DNA from: a virus
Reading direction: 5' to 3' (one strand)
Length of the DNA: 29,930 nucleotides
IMG/VR virus record: IMGVR_UViG_3300010396_000403
Span: 1 to 29,930 of that record
The position numbers and the translations under genes were made by a program. This document shows, piece by piece, positions 12,090 through 19,395 of the stretch. The notes under the pieces are model-generated. The model was not told the DNA's origin, did no database searches, and worked only from the letters and a program-made list of their open reading frames with translations. The first letter of the stretch is position 1; each line of letters starts with the position of its first letter.

Positions 12090-12208
12090 CCAAAGTACTA
12101 ATGCTCTGGTACGTAAGTACGGGGCGAAAGAAATTCGAATTTTTAGCCGTACGGGGTGGGGGTGGGCAGCCCACACGGGGGCTTACGCATTTGGCGACCG
12201 GGGGCTTA
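12076..12208 (+). promoter_or_regulatory. Repeat- and palindrome-rich intergenic region
   Basis: This gap (coding ends at 12089) packs several elements. Five GTAC sites begin at 12076, 12095, 12109, 12117 and 12149. GTACGGGG occurs twice (12117 and 12149). AAATTCGAATTT at 12131-12142 is a perfect 12-base palindrome. GTGGG-CAG-CCCAC forms a short hairpin near 12163-12175. GGGGGCTTA occurs twice, at 12177 and 12200, 23 bases apart. No T-run follows the hairpin, so it is not a standard terminator. The block may be an operator, late promoter, or a packaging/terminase recognition region; an HNH gene begins immediately after it. Confidence 0.5.
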
Positions 12209-12210
12209 GC

Positions 12211-12549
12211 TTGACGGCGTGTGCCCAATGCAGTTCCGTCTTTGAGCCTCAGCGAGTCAGTCAAAAGTATTGTGGCCAGAAGTGCAGCGCATATGTTCGG
12301 AACCGCCAGCGCCGTCTACGCGCTCAGCAGTATGTGCTGCGGGACAAGACGGACAAGGGATGTGAGCGATGTCCTGAGCGGCGGATCCCATGCTTGGACT
12401 ACCATCATCTCGACAAGGCTAGCAAGTCTCATGGAATCTGCGAGATGGTCCGGCATGGGGCTTCTCTTGCGGTGCTCCAGCGCGAGATTGATAAATGCAT
12501 TCTGCTTTGCGCGAATTGCCACCGCGTTGAAGAGGCGAGTCAGCTGTGA
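12211..12549 (+). CDS. HNH endonuclease-like protein with extra zinc finger (112 aa)
   Basis: TTG 12211 lies just after GGGGG; GTG 12220 is an alternative. The N-terminus has a four-cysteine finger (C4, C7, C21, C25: CAQC ... QKYCGQKC) followed by a basic stretch. The HNH core is CERC (51-54), YHHLDKASKSHG with HH at 65-66, and CILLCANCHRVEE (C100, C103, H104). Phage HNH proteins next to terminase genes can take part in DNA packaging, but TerL is 3.5 kb away here. A homing role is equally open. Confidence 0.78.
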   Translation: MTACAQCSSVFEPQRVSQKYCGQKCSAYVRNRQRRLRAQQYVLRDKTDKGCERCPERRIPCLDYHHLDKASKSHGICEMVRHGASLAVLQREIDKCILLCANCHRVEEASQL

Positions 12550-12719
12550 AGCTCTCACATGCGGAAGTGGCGTATGAGCACCCGGCGAAGGGGATGAGCC
12601 ATTGCAGCGAGTGCGTGCACTACCGGGATGGGTATCCGCCGGGGATGTATCCGCATTGTGTGATTGTGAAGGATCCGATACGGCCGGAGGATTGGTGCTC
12701 GAAGTTCAAGAAAGCCTAG
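12546..12719 (+). CDS. Four-cysteine, HiPIP-like small protein (57 aa)
   Basis: GTG 12546 overlaps the HNH stop (GTGA). The product contains C20-x2-C23-x14-C38-x12-C51 in HCSECVHYRDGYPPGMYPHC, VIVKDPIRPEDWCSKF. The pattern C-x2-C, then C-x-x-V, I-x-P and WC-x-(F/W) is that of high-potential iron-sulfur proteins, and of small phage proteins sharing this layout. It may hold a 4Fe-4S cluster or zinc. The usual phage role is not known. Confidence 0.65.
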   Translation: MKLSHAEVAYEHPAKGMSHCSECVHYRDGYPPGMYPHCVIVKDPIRPEDWCSKFKKA

Positions 12720-13279
12720 TGTTGGATGAGTTCGTAGAGGCGTTTCCGCAGCTGCGCGGCACGGCGCGGTGGGAGGGGCTGTCTTACCTCGTAGGGGAGT
12801 TGCTGGAGCGCCCAAGGCCGGTGATTCTGGAGACAGGGACTTGCCGGAAGCCGGGAGATTGGACTGGCGATGGCTGCGCTACTTCGGTATGGAATTGGGT
12901 GGTGGAGCGCAAGAATGGCATGGCGATCAGCGTGGACGTGGATGCGAGTTCCTGCGATGTAGCAAGGCGGATTTGCCCCAAGGTGCATGTGGTTTGCGCG
13001 GATTCTCCGTCTTTCCTTCGTGGCTTTATGCCGTTTGCCCTCGATCTGCTGTATCTCGATTCGCGGGATTGGGGACCGGGCGCCGAACTCGAAGCCTGTA
13101 TGCACCAGGTAGCGGAGCTGAGCGCGATCTGGGAGCGGTTGCCCAGCGGCTGCCTGATCGCCAGCGACGATTCGCATTCGAAGGACCTGGGTAAGCCGGC
13201 CCTGACCCGGCGCCTGCTGTCCATCCTCGGCATCGAGCCTGTTTTGGATTCATATATCGTCGTGTGGAAAAAGCCGTGA
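12719..13279 (+). CDS. Class I SAM-dependent methyltransferase (Methyltransf_24-like)
   Basis: The start is GTG 12719 (or TTG 12722), overlapping the previous TAG by one base; longer in-frame starts would run through the previous gene. Motifs: PVILETGTCRKPGDWTGDGC (35-53) is the SAM-binding first strand and loop. SVDVD (71-75) is the acidic second strand. VHVVCADSPSFL is followed by LDLLYLDSRDW (D114), and a late LIASDDSHSKD follows. This set matches small O-methyltransferase-like or glycan-modifying proteins rather than DNA methyltransferases. The following TPR/glycosyltransferase-like gene suggests the two modify a sugar or a virion protein. The substrate is unknown. Confidence 0.75.
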   Translation: MLDEFVEAFPQLRGTARWEGLSYLVGELLERPRPVILETGTCRKPGDWTGDGCATSVWNWVVERKNGMAISVDVDASSCDVARRICPKVHVVCADSPSFLRGFMPFALDLLYLDSRDWGPGAELEACMHQVAELSAIWERLPSGCLIASDDSHSKDLGKPALTRRLLSILGIEPVLDSYIVVWKKP

Positions 13280-13482
13280 TGCGTAAGCGCCTTGAGCGCG
13301 TCACATTCGATGATGCTGGCGAACCCGTTAGCTGGGAACAATCCTTCGACAACGGCGAGACTTGGCTTACTCGTCCTTGGTGGAATGGTCAGAAGCTACC
13401 TTTCCACGCTGAGAAAGGCGCAGGCATTCGCTGGGTCGTACAGGAGTTTTGGGAAGATTTGAAAACGGCTTGGTGTCCCTGA
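13279..13482 (+). CDS. Small hypothetical protein (67 aa)
   Basis: The ATG at 13279 overlaps the methyltransferase stop by one base (TGATG). The next gene starts the same way at 13482. The product is MRKRLERVTFDDAGEPVSWE, then NGETWLTRPWWNGQKLPFHA and VVQEFWEDLKTAW. It is a compact beta-rich fold with many tryptophans and no cysteine cluster. Coupling on both sides places it in the modification cassette. The function is unknown. Confidence 0.6.
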   Translation: MRKRLERVTFDDAGEPVSWEQSFDNGETWLTRPWWNGQKLPFHAEKGAGIRWVVQEFWEDLKTAWCP

Positions 13483-14813
13483 TGATGATCCTGGTTCCAA
13501 AGTCCGAAGCGGACGGCGAGAGCGTTCTCTCGGTTGCCGAAGCCAAGAAACAGCTTCCCAAATGGGAGATGGTCAACAAGCTGCGCCCCAACGCCGCGAA
13601 CCTAATGAATCTCGCGGCCATCTATTACACGCTGGGCCGCGCGGAAGAGGCTATGGTTGCCGCGACGAACCTAGTTTCCGCCCTCGAAGATGCCGGGGAT
13701 GTGCCTGCGAACATCATGGCAGGCGTGTATCAGAATCGCGGGATGATGTACCGCGGCTTTGGGCGGTTTGCCGAAGCACAATGTGACATTTTCCGGGCTT
13801 GGGAACTCGAGAAGAATTCCGACTACATCGGAATGGCGCAAGCCGAGGAGCATCTCCGCAATGGAAACTGGTCCGAAGGCTGGAAGTGGCACAACCGCGC
13901 AAGAGGAACGTGCTCAGGTGCGGCTCTCGCCTGTGGACTTCCTGAAGAATGTAAGTTCTGGGACGGAAAAGATACGCCCGAACATCTACTCGTCATCAAC
14001 GAAGGCGGTGCTGGAGACCGCATTAACTACACTCGCTACCTTCCGTATCTCACCGCTCGGAAAATTTCTTGGAGTTTCTTCTGCTTCGACGAACTCAAAC
14101 CCTTCTACGATCGTCTCCCCTGGATTGGCCCCGAACGAACCATAGGCGAGAGCGATAAAAAGGAATTCTGCCCTCCGCCGTCTCACTGGACGACCACCTT
14201 TTCGCTCGCAGGCCCGCTCGGCATCGATCCTCGCGCCATCCCTGATTTCCCCACGCCTTATACGGCCCCGCCGCACACCGGACGCATCGAACGTATCGAT
14301 TCCCGCCCCCTAGTCGGCCTCTGCTGGAACGCCAATGAACTTCACCAGGGCGGGTTGAAGGTGCGATCGCTCACCGAAGGCCAGGCCATGCGCCTCGTTT
14401 GCATGACAGCCGACAAAATCGCCTGGGTCAACGTCCAGCACGATCACAAAATGCCGTTCCCAGTCACAAATATCCCGTTCAAAACCTGGGAAGACACCGC
14501 AACGCTTCTGCATCACCTCGATGCGCTCGTTACCGTCGATTGCGGGACGCTCTGGCTCAGTCTGGGCATGAAAAAAGAGACCGCGGTCGTCCTGACAGCC
14601 TCGGAAGACTGGAAATTCCATCATAATTGGTCGCCATGCGCGAAACTGTACCACAATGGCCCTTCGACGCAGCTTTTCGACGCCGAACATGCGCTCGATT
14701 TGCTCATCACCGACATTCGGGCCGGAATTTGGCCCTCAAGTTTGAAGCAGCAACTCGCTCCTTCAGAAAGCACCACCACCACTCGCCCCGACATGGCGCT
14801 CATCAGCGTTTAA
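13482..14813 (+). CDS. TPR protein with GT9/GT-B-like glycosyltransferase domain (443 aa)
   Basis: ATG 13482 overlaps the previous TGA. Residues ~35-140 hold TPR-like helical repeats (NAANLMNLAAIYYTLGRAEE, VYQNRGMMYRGFGRFAEAQ). From ~165 a glycosyltransferase fold like GT9/heptosyltransferase or TPR-GT proteins follows. LLVINEGGAGDRINYTRYLP (169-188) is the glycine loop. RPLVGLCWNANELHQGG (275-291) starts the second Rossmann half. TWEDTATLLHHLDALVTVDC and GTLWLSLGMK (335-364) match the 'D-A-AHLAGALG' donor-binding segment, although the usual His is replaced here. It may glycosylate a virion or host surface protein. The enzyme activity is inferred from fold motifs only. Confidence 0.7.
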   Translation: MMILVPKSEADGESVLSVAEAKKQLPKWEMVNKLRPNAANLMNLAAIYYTLGRAEEAMVAATNLVSALEDAGDVPANIMAGVYQNRGMMYRGFGRFAEAQCDIFRAWELEKNSDYIGMAQAEEHLRNGNWSEGWKWHNRARGTCSGAALACGLPEECKFWDGKDTPEHLLVINEGGAGDRINYTRYLPYLTARKISWSFFCFDELKPFYDRLPWIGPERTIGESDKKEFCPPPSHWTTTFSLAGPLGIDPRAIPDFPTPYTAPPHTGRIERIDSRPLVGLCWNANELHQGGLKVRSLTEGQAMRLVCMTADKIAWVNVQHDHKMPFPVTNIPFKTWEDTATLLHHLDALVTVDCGTLWLSLGMKKETAVVLTASEDWKFHHNWSPCAKLYHNGPSTQLFDAEHALDLLITDIRAGIWPSSLKQQLAPSESTTTTRPDMALISV

Positions 14814-14814
14814 A

Positions 14815-14839
14815 GACTCCGATCAGGTCAGTCGGGGAC
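14815..14839 (+). other. Imperfect hairpin between the glycosyltransferase-like gene and the virion genes
   Basis: GACTCCGA (14815-14822) faces TCGGGGAC (14832-14839) across a nine-base loop, with one mismatch and one G-U pair. No T-run follows. It lies in the 43-base gap at the entrance of the virion gene block. It may be an RNA-processing or regulatory element, or chance. Confidence 0.25.
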
Positions 14840-14856
14840 GTTGCAGGTAAAAATCA

Positions 14857-15408
14857 ATGGCTGTAATCGCAGATGCACTTAAAATCACACCCGCGGCAGC
14901 TCTTACTGCCACCGCGGCGCAGTCCGTTGTCCAGACAACCGCGGGCGGAAACCTCATCCTCAATGCTCCCGGCTCGAACCGTCTCAACGGCAAGCGCTTC
15001 AGTCTCGTCGCTTCCGGCTGGGCTTCCTGCACCGCGGGCACATTCACTTCGACCATCCAGCCGATTCTCTACGGCGATACCAGCCTCGCCACGGTGACGA
15101 CCAAACCGCTATTCACTTCCTCGGCGGGGACGCTTGCTTATACGGGAACGACCGGCGCGGCGATCCAGTGGACGATGGCAGGCGTGTTTGAAGGCGATTC
15201 GACTTCCGGGCAGCTGTTTGGCAGCGTGCAATCGATCGTCGGCGGCACGCTCAAAGGCGCGACTGTCAGCGTGGCTCCGGTGTCGGTGCCTATCAACTTC
15301 GCGTCGGAATCCTCGATGATGAAATTCGCCATCGGCAACACCAACGCTACCACCGTGGCGCCGGGGCTGAAGTTCGTCGTCAATGAATTCTATCTCGCGC
15401 AAGAATAG
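14857..15408 (+). CDS. Putative virion decoration or head/tail fibre protein (183 aa)
   Basis: The product is rich in Thr, Ser, Ala and Gly with alternating beta strands (KITPAAALTATAAQSVVQTT, FTSTIQPILYGDTSLATV, SIVGGTLKGATVSVAPVSVP) and no cysteine pair, charged helix or signal peptide. Such a beta-rich, low-charge composition is typical of phage surface proteins. It is the first gene of the virion block, separated from the glycosyltransferase-like gene by 43 bases. The exact location on the particle is unknown. Confidence 0.6.
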   Translation: MAVIADALKITPAAALTATAAQSVVQTTAGGNLILNAPGSNRLNGKRFSLVASGWASCTAGTFTSTIQPILYGDTSLATVTTKPLFTSSAGTLAYTGTTGAAIQWTMAGVFEGDSTSGQLFGSVQSIVGGTLKGATVSVAPVSVPINFASESSMMKFAIGNTNATTVAPGLKFVVNEFYLAQE

Positions 15409-15410
15409 CC

Positions 15411-15599
15411 ATGCCTAAATTCCTTGAGGACGCTCTTAAAAAAGAGTATCCGGGCAATCCGTCCGCCGTGTATGGCACGATGAACAAAATCGGCGCCATG
15501 CACGGCAACAAGGAAACCGCGAAGGGCCGCGAAATGGAAGCGAAACACGAATCCCACCGCGCCGCCTACGTCAGCCGTATGAAAGCGAGGAAGAAGTAA
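15411..15599 (+). CDS. Conserved small basic phage protein (62 aa)
   Basis: The product is MPKFLEDALKKEYPGNPSAV, YGTMNKIGAMHGNKETAKGR, then a KHESHRAAYVSRMKARKK end. I recognise the 'AxLKKEYP...VYGTLNKIG...G-K-T-KG-E' pattern as a common small protein in phage head/packaging blocks. It is very basic, so DNA or head-shell binding is likely. Its stop overlaps the next ATG (TAATG). Confidence 0.7.
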   Translation: MPKFLEDALKKEYPGNPSAVYGTMNKIGAMHGNKETAKGREMEAKHESHRAAYVSRMKARKK

Positions 15600-15883
15600 T
15601 GGATACCGCAATGATGGGCCTGTCGCACAAGCCCAAGATGCCCAAGGGCATGAAGGATATGCGCAAGCACGGCATCGCGCGCACGATGATCGAGCATCAT
15701 CACGACGGCTCGCATCAGATCACGCACGAGCACATGAAGCCGGGAACGATGCCGACCAAACATGGCGCGAAGGACCTCGAAGAACTCCACGACCACATGG
15801 AGCAGCATCTTGGCGGGATGCCGACCGACGAAGAAATGAACGAAGGCGAAGAGACCGCGACTCCGCCGATGATGAGCAAATAA
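15599..15883 (+). CDS. His/Met-rich small protein (94 aa)
   Basis: The ATG at 15599 overlaps the previous TAA. The product has an unusual content of His and Met: MRKHGIARTMIEHHHDGSHQ, ITHEHMKPGTMPTKHGAKDL, EELHDHMEQHLGGMP, then an acidic end. There are about fourteen histidines in 94 residues, in clusters that could bind metal. I know short phage proteins with 'IEHHDDGSH-VRH' segments near the terminase or head genes, so it is likely a real family. Its role is unknown. Confidence 0.65.
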   Translation: MDTAMMGLSHKPKMPKGMKDMRKHGIARTMIEHHHDGSHQITHEHMKPGTMPTKHGAKDLEELHDHMEQHLGGMPTDEEMNEGEETATPPMMSK

Positions 15884-15884
15884 C

Positions 15885-16079
15885 ATGGCTGGCGAATATC
15901 GCAAGGCGATGGTATCGCGCCACAAAAAGAAAATCGGCCACATTGAAAAAGGCGCCTTCCACAAATGGCTGGGCAAGCCGGAATCTGAGCCGATCACGGA
16001 AGCTGATATTCAAAAAGGACTTAACGCCGGCGGTCACGCGGCTAAGATGGCAAATTTTGCGAGGAATTTCGCCCATTAA
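15885..16079 (+). CDS. Small basic phage protein upstream of TerL (64 aa)
   Basis: ATG 15885 follows the previous stop closely. The product is MAGEYRKAMVSRHKKKIGHI, EKGAFHKWLGKPESEPITEA, DIQKGLNAGGHAAKMANFAR. The 'KGAFHKWLGKPE-EPITEADI-KG' stretch is familiar from phage head-region genes and is mostly helical. Its position just before TerL would allow a small-terminase or accessory role, but the fold does not show a helix-turn-helix. Its end overlaps the TerL start. Confidence 0.65.
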   Translation: MAGEYRKAMVSRHKKKIGHIEKGAFHKWLGKPESEPITEADIQKGLNAGGHAAKMANFARNFAH

Positions 16080-17844
16080 GGTTTCCGAGCGGTTCACGCA
16101 GGCGATCGAAGCGTATGTCGCCAGAATCGGCGGCAAGAAGGAATATCACGCCCGCCGCCGCCAGTGCCAGACCGATCTAAAGTTTCTCTCGACAGAAATA
16201 TTTCACCGGGATTTTTTCGAGGCCACGCATCGGCCCGTCATCGACTTCTTTCTGAAGAAAACGCCATTCGCTCCGGCTTTCCAGCAAGGCTCGACATACA
16301 CGCTGGCGGAATTTCAGGCGGCAATCGCGAATCTAGAAACATTGGAACGGCGCAAGGGGATTCTGCTCTACCCGCGCGGCAACTTCAAATCCAGTTTTGA
16401 TGCCGATGACATCTGCCAATACATTATCTGCTATCCCGACATCCGCATCCTCATCATGGTCGGCGAGTCGAGCCTCGGTGAAGCGTTCGTACCTGAAATC
16501 AAGGAACGTTTCGTCCTCCAAGAGAAGGCTATTCCGACCGAGTTTCAGCTTCTTTTTCCTGAGTTCGTGATCGATATCGAAGCGGACAAGGATCGCGGCG
16601 GCGCTCAGGAATACTGGTGTCCGGCGAGACGCATCAAGCAGGTGGCGCCAACCCTCGGCTCCATCTCCATCCTCGGATCATCGTCCGGCCATCACTGCGA
16701 TGTATTCAAGTGCGATGACGTGGTTACGGATACCACTCCAATCGAGACTTCCATGTCGCGGAACAAGCTGGTGCGCAAGTTTGTCACGACGGCGAACCTG
16801 CTCGATCCGCACGGCGTTCTAGAACTTATCGGCACGCGCTATCACGAGGAGGACTTGTACGACCATGTGCGCACGATCCTTAAGAACTGCCGGTATCTTT
16901 GTGGTTCCTCGTGGACAGCCCTTCCGCACGCGCGTCACAAGAAACTTAAAGAGCTTACTGAAGGCGATGTGGTGCTCCTGTTTCCCGAGCGACAGGGCTT
17001 CGCGTTCCTTCGAGAAAAGCTTTTGCTCGATGAGGACACCTTCTGCCTCCAGCAACTCAATGATCCCAAAAAAGTCGGGCTCAGCGTCAAATTCAGAATC
17101 GAAGACCTCCGCGCAGCAACTACGCGCATCCCGCAGAACCCATCGTTCCGAAGGTACAACTTCTGGGATGTAGCGACGACGAACTCCGAAGGCTCGGACT
17201 ACACCGCTGGCGGCTGCCTGCTGGTCGATACCACCAAATGGATTGCATATCTCCATCATTTCATCATGGAGAAATACACACCCAGCGAGTTGGCCTATCA
17301 GATCGCGAAGATGGCCAAGGAAACCAATCCAGAGCGCGTGATGTTCGAGCGCTACACCGCGACAAACGCCTGCTGGCTTGAGCAGGAAGTGCGCAAGATA
17401 GGAGTCAGCTGGGGCTATGAAATCCCTATCCATACCATCAAAGTCGATAAAACCAAAGGCGCGAAAGGCCCGCGTATCTGCGGACTCGAACCGCTCATCC
17501 GAGGCGGGCGACTCTACTTCTCCAACCTCTTACCCAACCTCGAGTCCTTGTTCAAGCAGTTTACCGATTTTACGGGTGTGCCGCATCCGAAACGGAATGA
17601 CGATGGGCCTGACATGCTCAGTTTCCTACGACTCGTTATGCCGATGACCGGCATCGACATGCCGAAAGCGCAAGAGCCGAGCATAAGTTTCGGCCTGCAA
17701 ACCATCGACAACTCGAAAGACAACGCCGCATGGATGGCCGCGCACGGCAAAGACTCTGCCGTCCGTTCGTTCCTTCGTCCGCCCGCGCCACCGGTTCAGG
17801 TCGCGCCCAGTACGTCTGCACCAGGATATTTCCCCGGCCAATAA
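16057..17844 (+). CDS. terL: Terminase large subunit (ATPase and nuclease)
   Basis: TerL drives DNA into the capsid and cuts it. Numbering from TTG 16057, the ATPase has YPRGNFKSS (105-113) as a variant Walker A and VFKCDDVVTD (D220/D221) as Walker B, followed by ELIGTRYHEEDLY (coupling region). The nuclease has FWDVATTNSEGSDYTAGG (369-386, D371), the acidic strand MFERYTATNA (E431) and NDDGPDMLSF (D519), so all three acidic groups are present. The start is uncertain. TTG 16057 has a weak ribosome site, and ATT 16075 has GAGGAA at ideal spacing. An ATG at 15943 would read through most of the preceding gene. The length of ~590 residues is normal. Confidence 0.92.
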   Translation: MRGISPIKVSERFTQAIEAYVARIGGKKEYHARRRQCQTDLKFLSTEIFHRDFFEATHRPVIDFFLKKTPFAPAFQQGSTYTLAEFQAAIANLETLERRKGILLYPRGNFKSSFDADDICQYIICYPDIRILIMVGESSLGEAFVPEIKERFVLQEKAIPTEFQLLFPEFVIDIEADKDRGGAQEYWCPARRIKQVAPTLGSISILGSSSGHHCDVFKCDDVVTDTTPIETSMSRNKLVRKFVTTANLLDPHGVLELIGTRYHEEDLYDHVRTILKNCRYLCGSSWTALPHARHKKLKELTEGDVVLLFPERQGFAFLREKLLLDEDTFCLQQLNDPKKVGLSVKFRIEDLRAATTRIPQNPSFRRYNFWDVATTNSEGSDYTAGGCLLVDTTKWIAYLHHFIMEKYTPSELAYQIAKMAKETNPERVMFERYTATNACWLEQEVRKIGVSWGYEIPIHTIKVDKTKGAKGPRICGLEPLIRGGRLYFSNLLPNLESLFKQFTDFTGVPHPKRNDDGPDMLSFLRLVMPMTGIDMPKAQEPSISFGLQTIDNSKDNAAWMAAHGKDSAVRSFLRPPAPPVQVAPSTSAPGYFPGQ

Positions 17845-19386
17845 ATGCCTGAAGCAACGCTGATTGATAAATTCAAACTGTCCGGCCTCGATGCTCCGGT
17901 CGAGCGCGAACAAATCTCCATCGATCCTGCTGAGGATGCGCTCGCCAAGCGCAAGTACGACGACGAAGCCGCGCTCCAGATTCTCAAGCAAGACCTCGAA
18001 TACGCCGAAGGCGACAAGCTCAAGCTCGAATACAACCAGATGTGGACGATGAATGACGAGCTGCTTCAGTCGCCGTGGCGCAACGGCTACTATTTCAATC
18101 CCGCACGCGCCAACGTTCCGCGCTACACGCTCTCTAACATCATTGATGTCGTCGTGACAAAGATCATGGGTGGGCTGTTCTTCGAGGAAACGCCATTCAT
18201 GCTGATGGCGAATCCAAAGCTCGACCAAAAGATGATGTGGGCGAAGGAAGCTGTCGCCTCGACGCAGCTTCGCGAGATGGAATTCTCGAACGAATGCGAA
18301 AAGGGCTGGTATCAATGCGCTCTACAAGGCACGCAAATCTACAAATACGGCTGGTTGGATGACACGAAGAAAGTCCCGGTATTCACAGCCGAAGAGGAAC
18401 CGCAAAAGTTTTCGACGCCGCTGGGCGATAAGCAGCTCGATACGCCGCAATCGGACAATTTCAAGCTGGAATGGGAAAGCAAGGACATTCACCGCCCGTG
18501 GCTCAAGTGGCGCGACATCCGCTATCTGGCCATCGCTCCGACATGGAAGGAAGGCGACATCCGTAAGGCTCCGTGGGTGTGCGATTCGGAGTACGTGACC
18601 CTCGACGAGCTTGACCAGCTGCGTGATGACCCAGATTACGATATTCCCTCGAAGGAAGAATTGGAGTCGCTATTCTTTCCGCCGAATGACCAGCAATCAC
18701 CGCCGGGAGATGTGACCGAGACTCGCCCCACGAACATGCGGGCATGGCTGACGCATTCCGAAGGGCGCGAAGTCAACGACTCCGCCGATCCCTACGCGCG
18801 CAAGATTCGTTTCGTCGAGCGCTGGGACAAATACAAGGGCACGACGGCGCTCCAGAACAACAAAGGCTACCTGCTCATCAAGAACAAGAACCACGACTTC
18901 GGCGCCGTACCGTACCTGTCTTCGACGTGGCGGCCGCTGCCATCTTCGGGTTACGGCCAGGGACTCGGCCAGCTTATCGGCCCGGACCAGCAGATTGAAA
19001 AGGGAACGCTCTGCGCGTATCTCGACATTCTTTCGTTCATTGCGCGTCCCAGCTACATCCGGCAGAAAACGCTCAACACGCCGTCGCAGGACATCAAGAT
19101 TGATCTTGGCTCCATCATTTCCGTCGAAGGACCTGTCAATGAAGCATGGAAAATGCTCGAACAACCAAAAGTCGATGCGTCCCTTGTCGCTGCAATTGAC
19201 GCTGCCAAAAACTCCGCAGCCAACACTTCAGGCGCAAACGAATTGGTCGGTCAAGGCAATACGGTTGGGGCCGGACGCGGCACTGGAATGCGGTCAGGTA
19301 GCGGGGCGCAGCTTGTTGGTCAGGCGCAGGCGGGACGGCTCGATGGTCCTTTGGAGCGTTTCATAAGGCAAGTCTTCGTTCCGTGA
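17845..19386 (+). CDS. Portal protein, part before an in-frame UGA (513 aa)
   Basis: ATG 17845 follows TerL's TAA directly. The order TerL-portal and the motifs fit a portal: long N-terminal helix, NGYYFNPARANVPRYTLSN, MWAKEAVASTQLREMEFSNE, YLSSTWRPLPSSGYGQGLG with QLIGPDQQIEKGTLCAYLD, then ANTSGANELV and the Gly-rich tunnel segment. Twelve such subunits form the DNA entry ring. This frame stops at TGA 19384 after RFIRQVFVP, where portals of this type normally continue with a tryptophan. The downstream frame carries the missing C-terminal part, so as written this product would lack ~185 residues. Confidence 0.9.
   Translation: MPEATLIDKFKLSGLDAPVEREQISIDPAEDALAKRKYDDEAALQILKQDLEYAEGDKLKLEYNQMWTMNDELLQSPWRNGYYFNPARANVPRYTLSNIIDVVVTKIMGGLFFEETPFMLMANPKLDQKMMWAKEAVASTQLREMEFSNECEKGWYQCALQGTQIYKYGWLDDTKKVPVFTAEEEPQKFSTPLGDKQLDTPQSDNFKLEWESKDIHRPWLKWRDIRYLAIAPTWKEGDIRKAPWVCDSEYVTLDELDQLRDDPDYDIPSKEELESLFFPPNDQQSPPGDVTETRPTNMRAWLTHSEGREVNDSADPYARKIRFVERWDKYKGTTALQNNKGYLLIKNKNHDFGAVPYLSSTWRPLPSSGYGQGLGQLIGPDQQIEKGTLCAYLDILSFIARPSYIRQKTLNTPSQDIKIDLGSIISVEGPVNEAWKMLEQPKVDASLVAAIDAAKNSAANTSGANELVGQGNTVGAGRGTGMRSGSGAQLVGQAQAGRLDGPLERFIRQVFVP
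19384..19386 (+). other. In-frame UGA inside the portal gene
   Basis: The codon order is GTT CCG TGA CTG TAT ATC ATG, all in one frame, and both sides encode portal. UGA followed by C is a context known for leaky termination. A single base change from TGG (Trp) would produce it. UGA is used as a normal stop in most other genes here, so a genome-wide UGA=Trp code is ruled out. Confidence 0.8.
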
Positions 19387-19395
19387 CTGTATATC

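Noticed and set aside
12163-12175. Intrinsic terminator (GTGGG-CAG-CCCAC)
   Set aside because: The stem is short and no T-run follows.
19384-19386. Genome-wide reassignment of UGA to tryptophan
   Set aside because: TGA ends many genes here in exact overlap with the next start (for example 1462, 2296, 4675, 6856), so UGA works as a stop.
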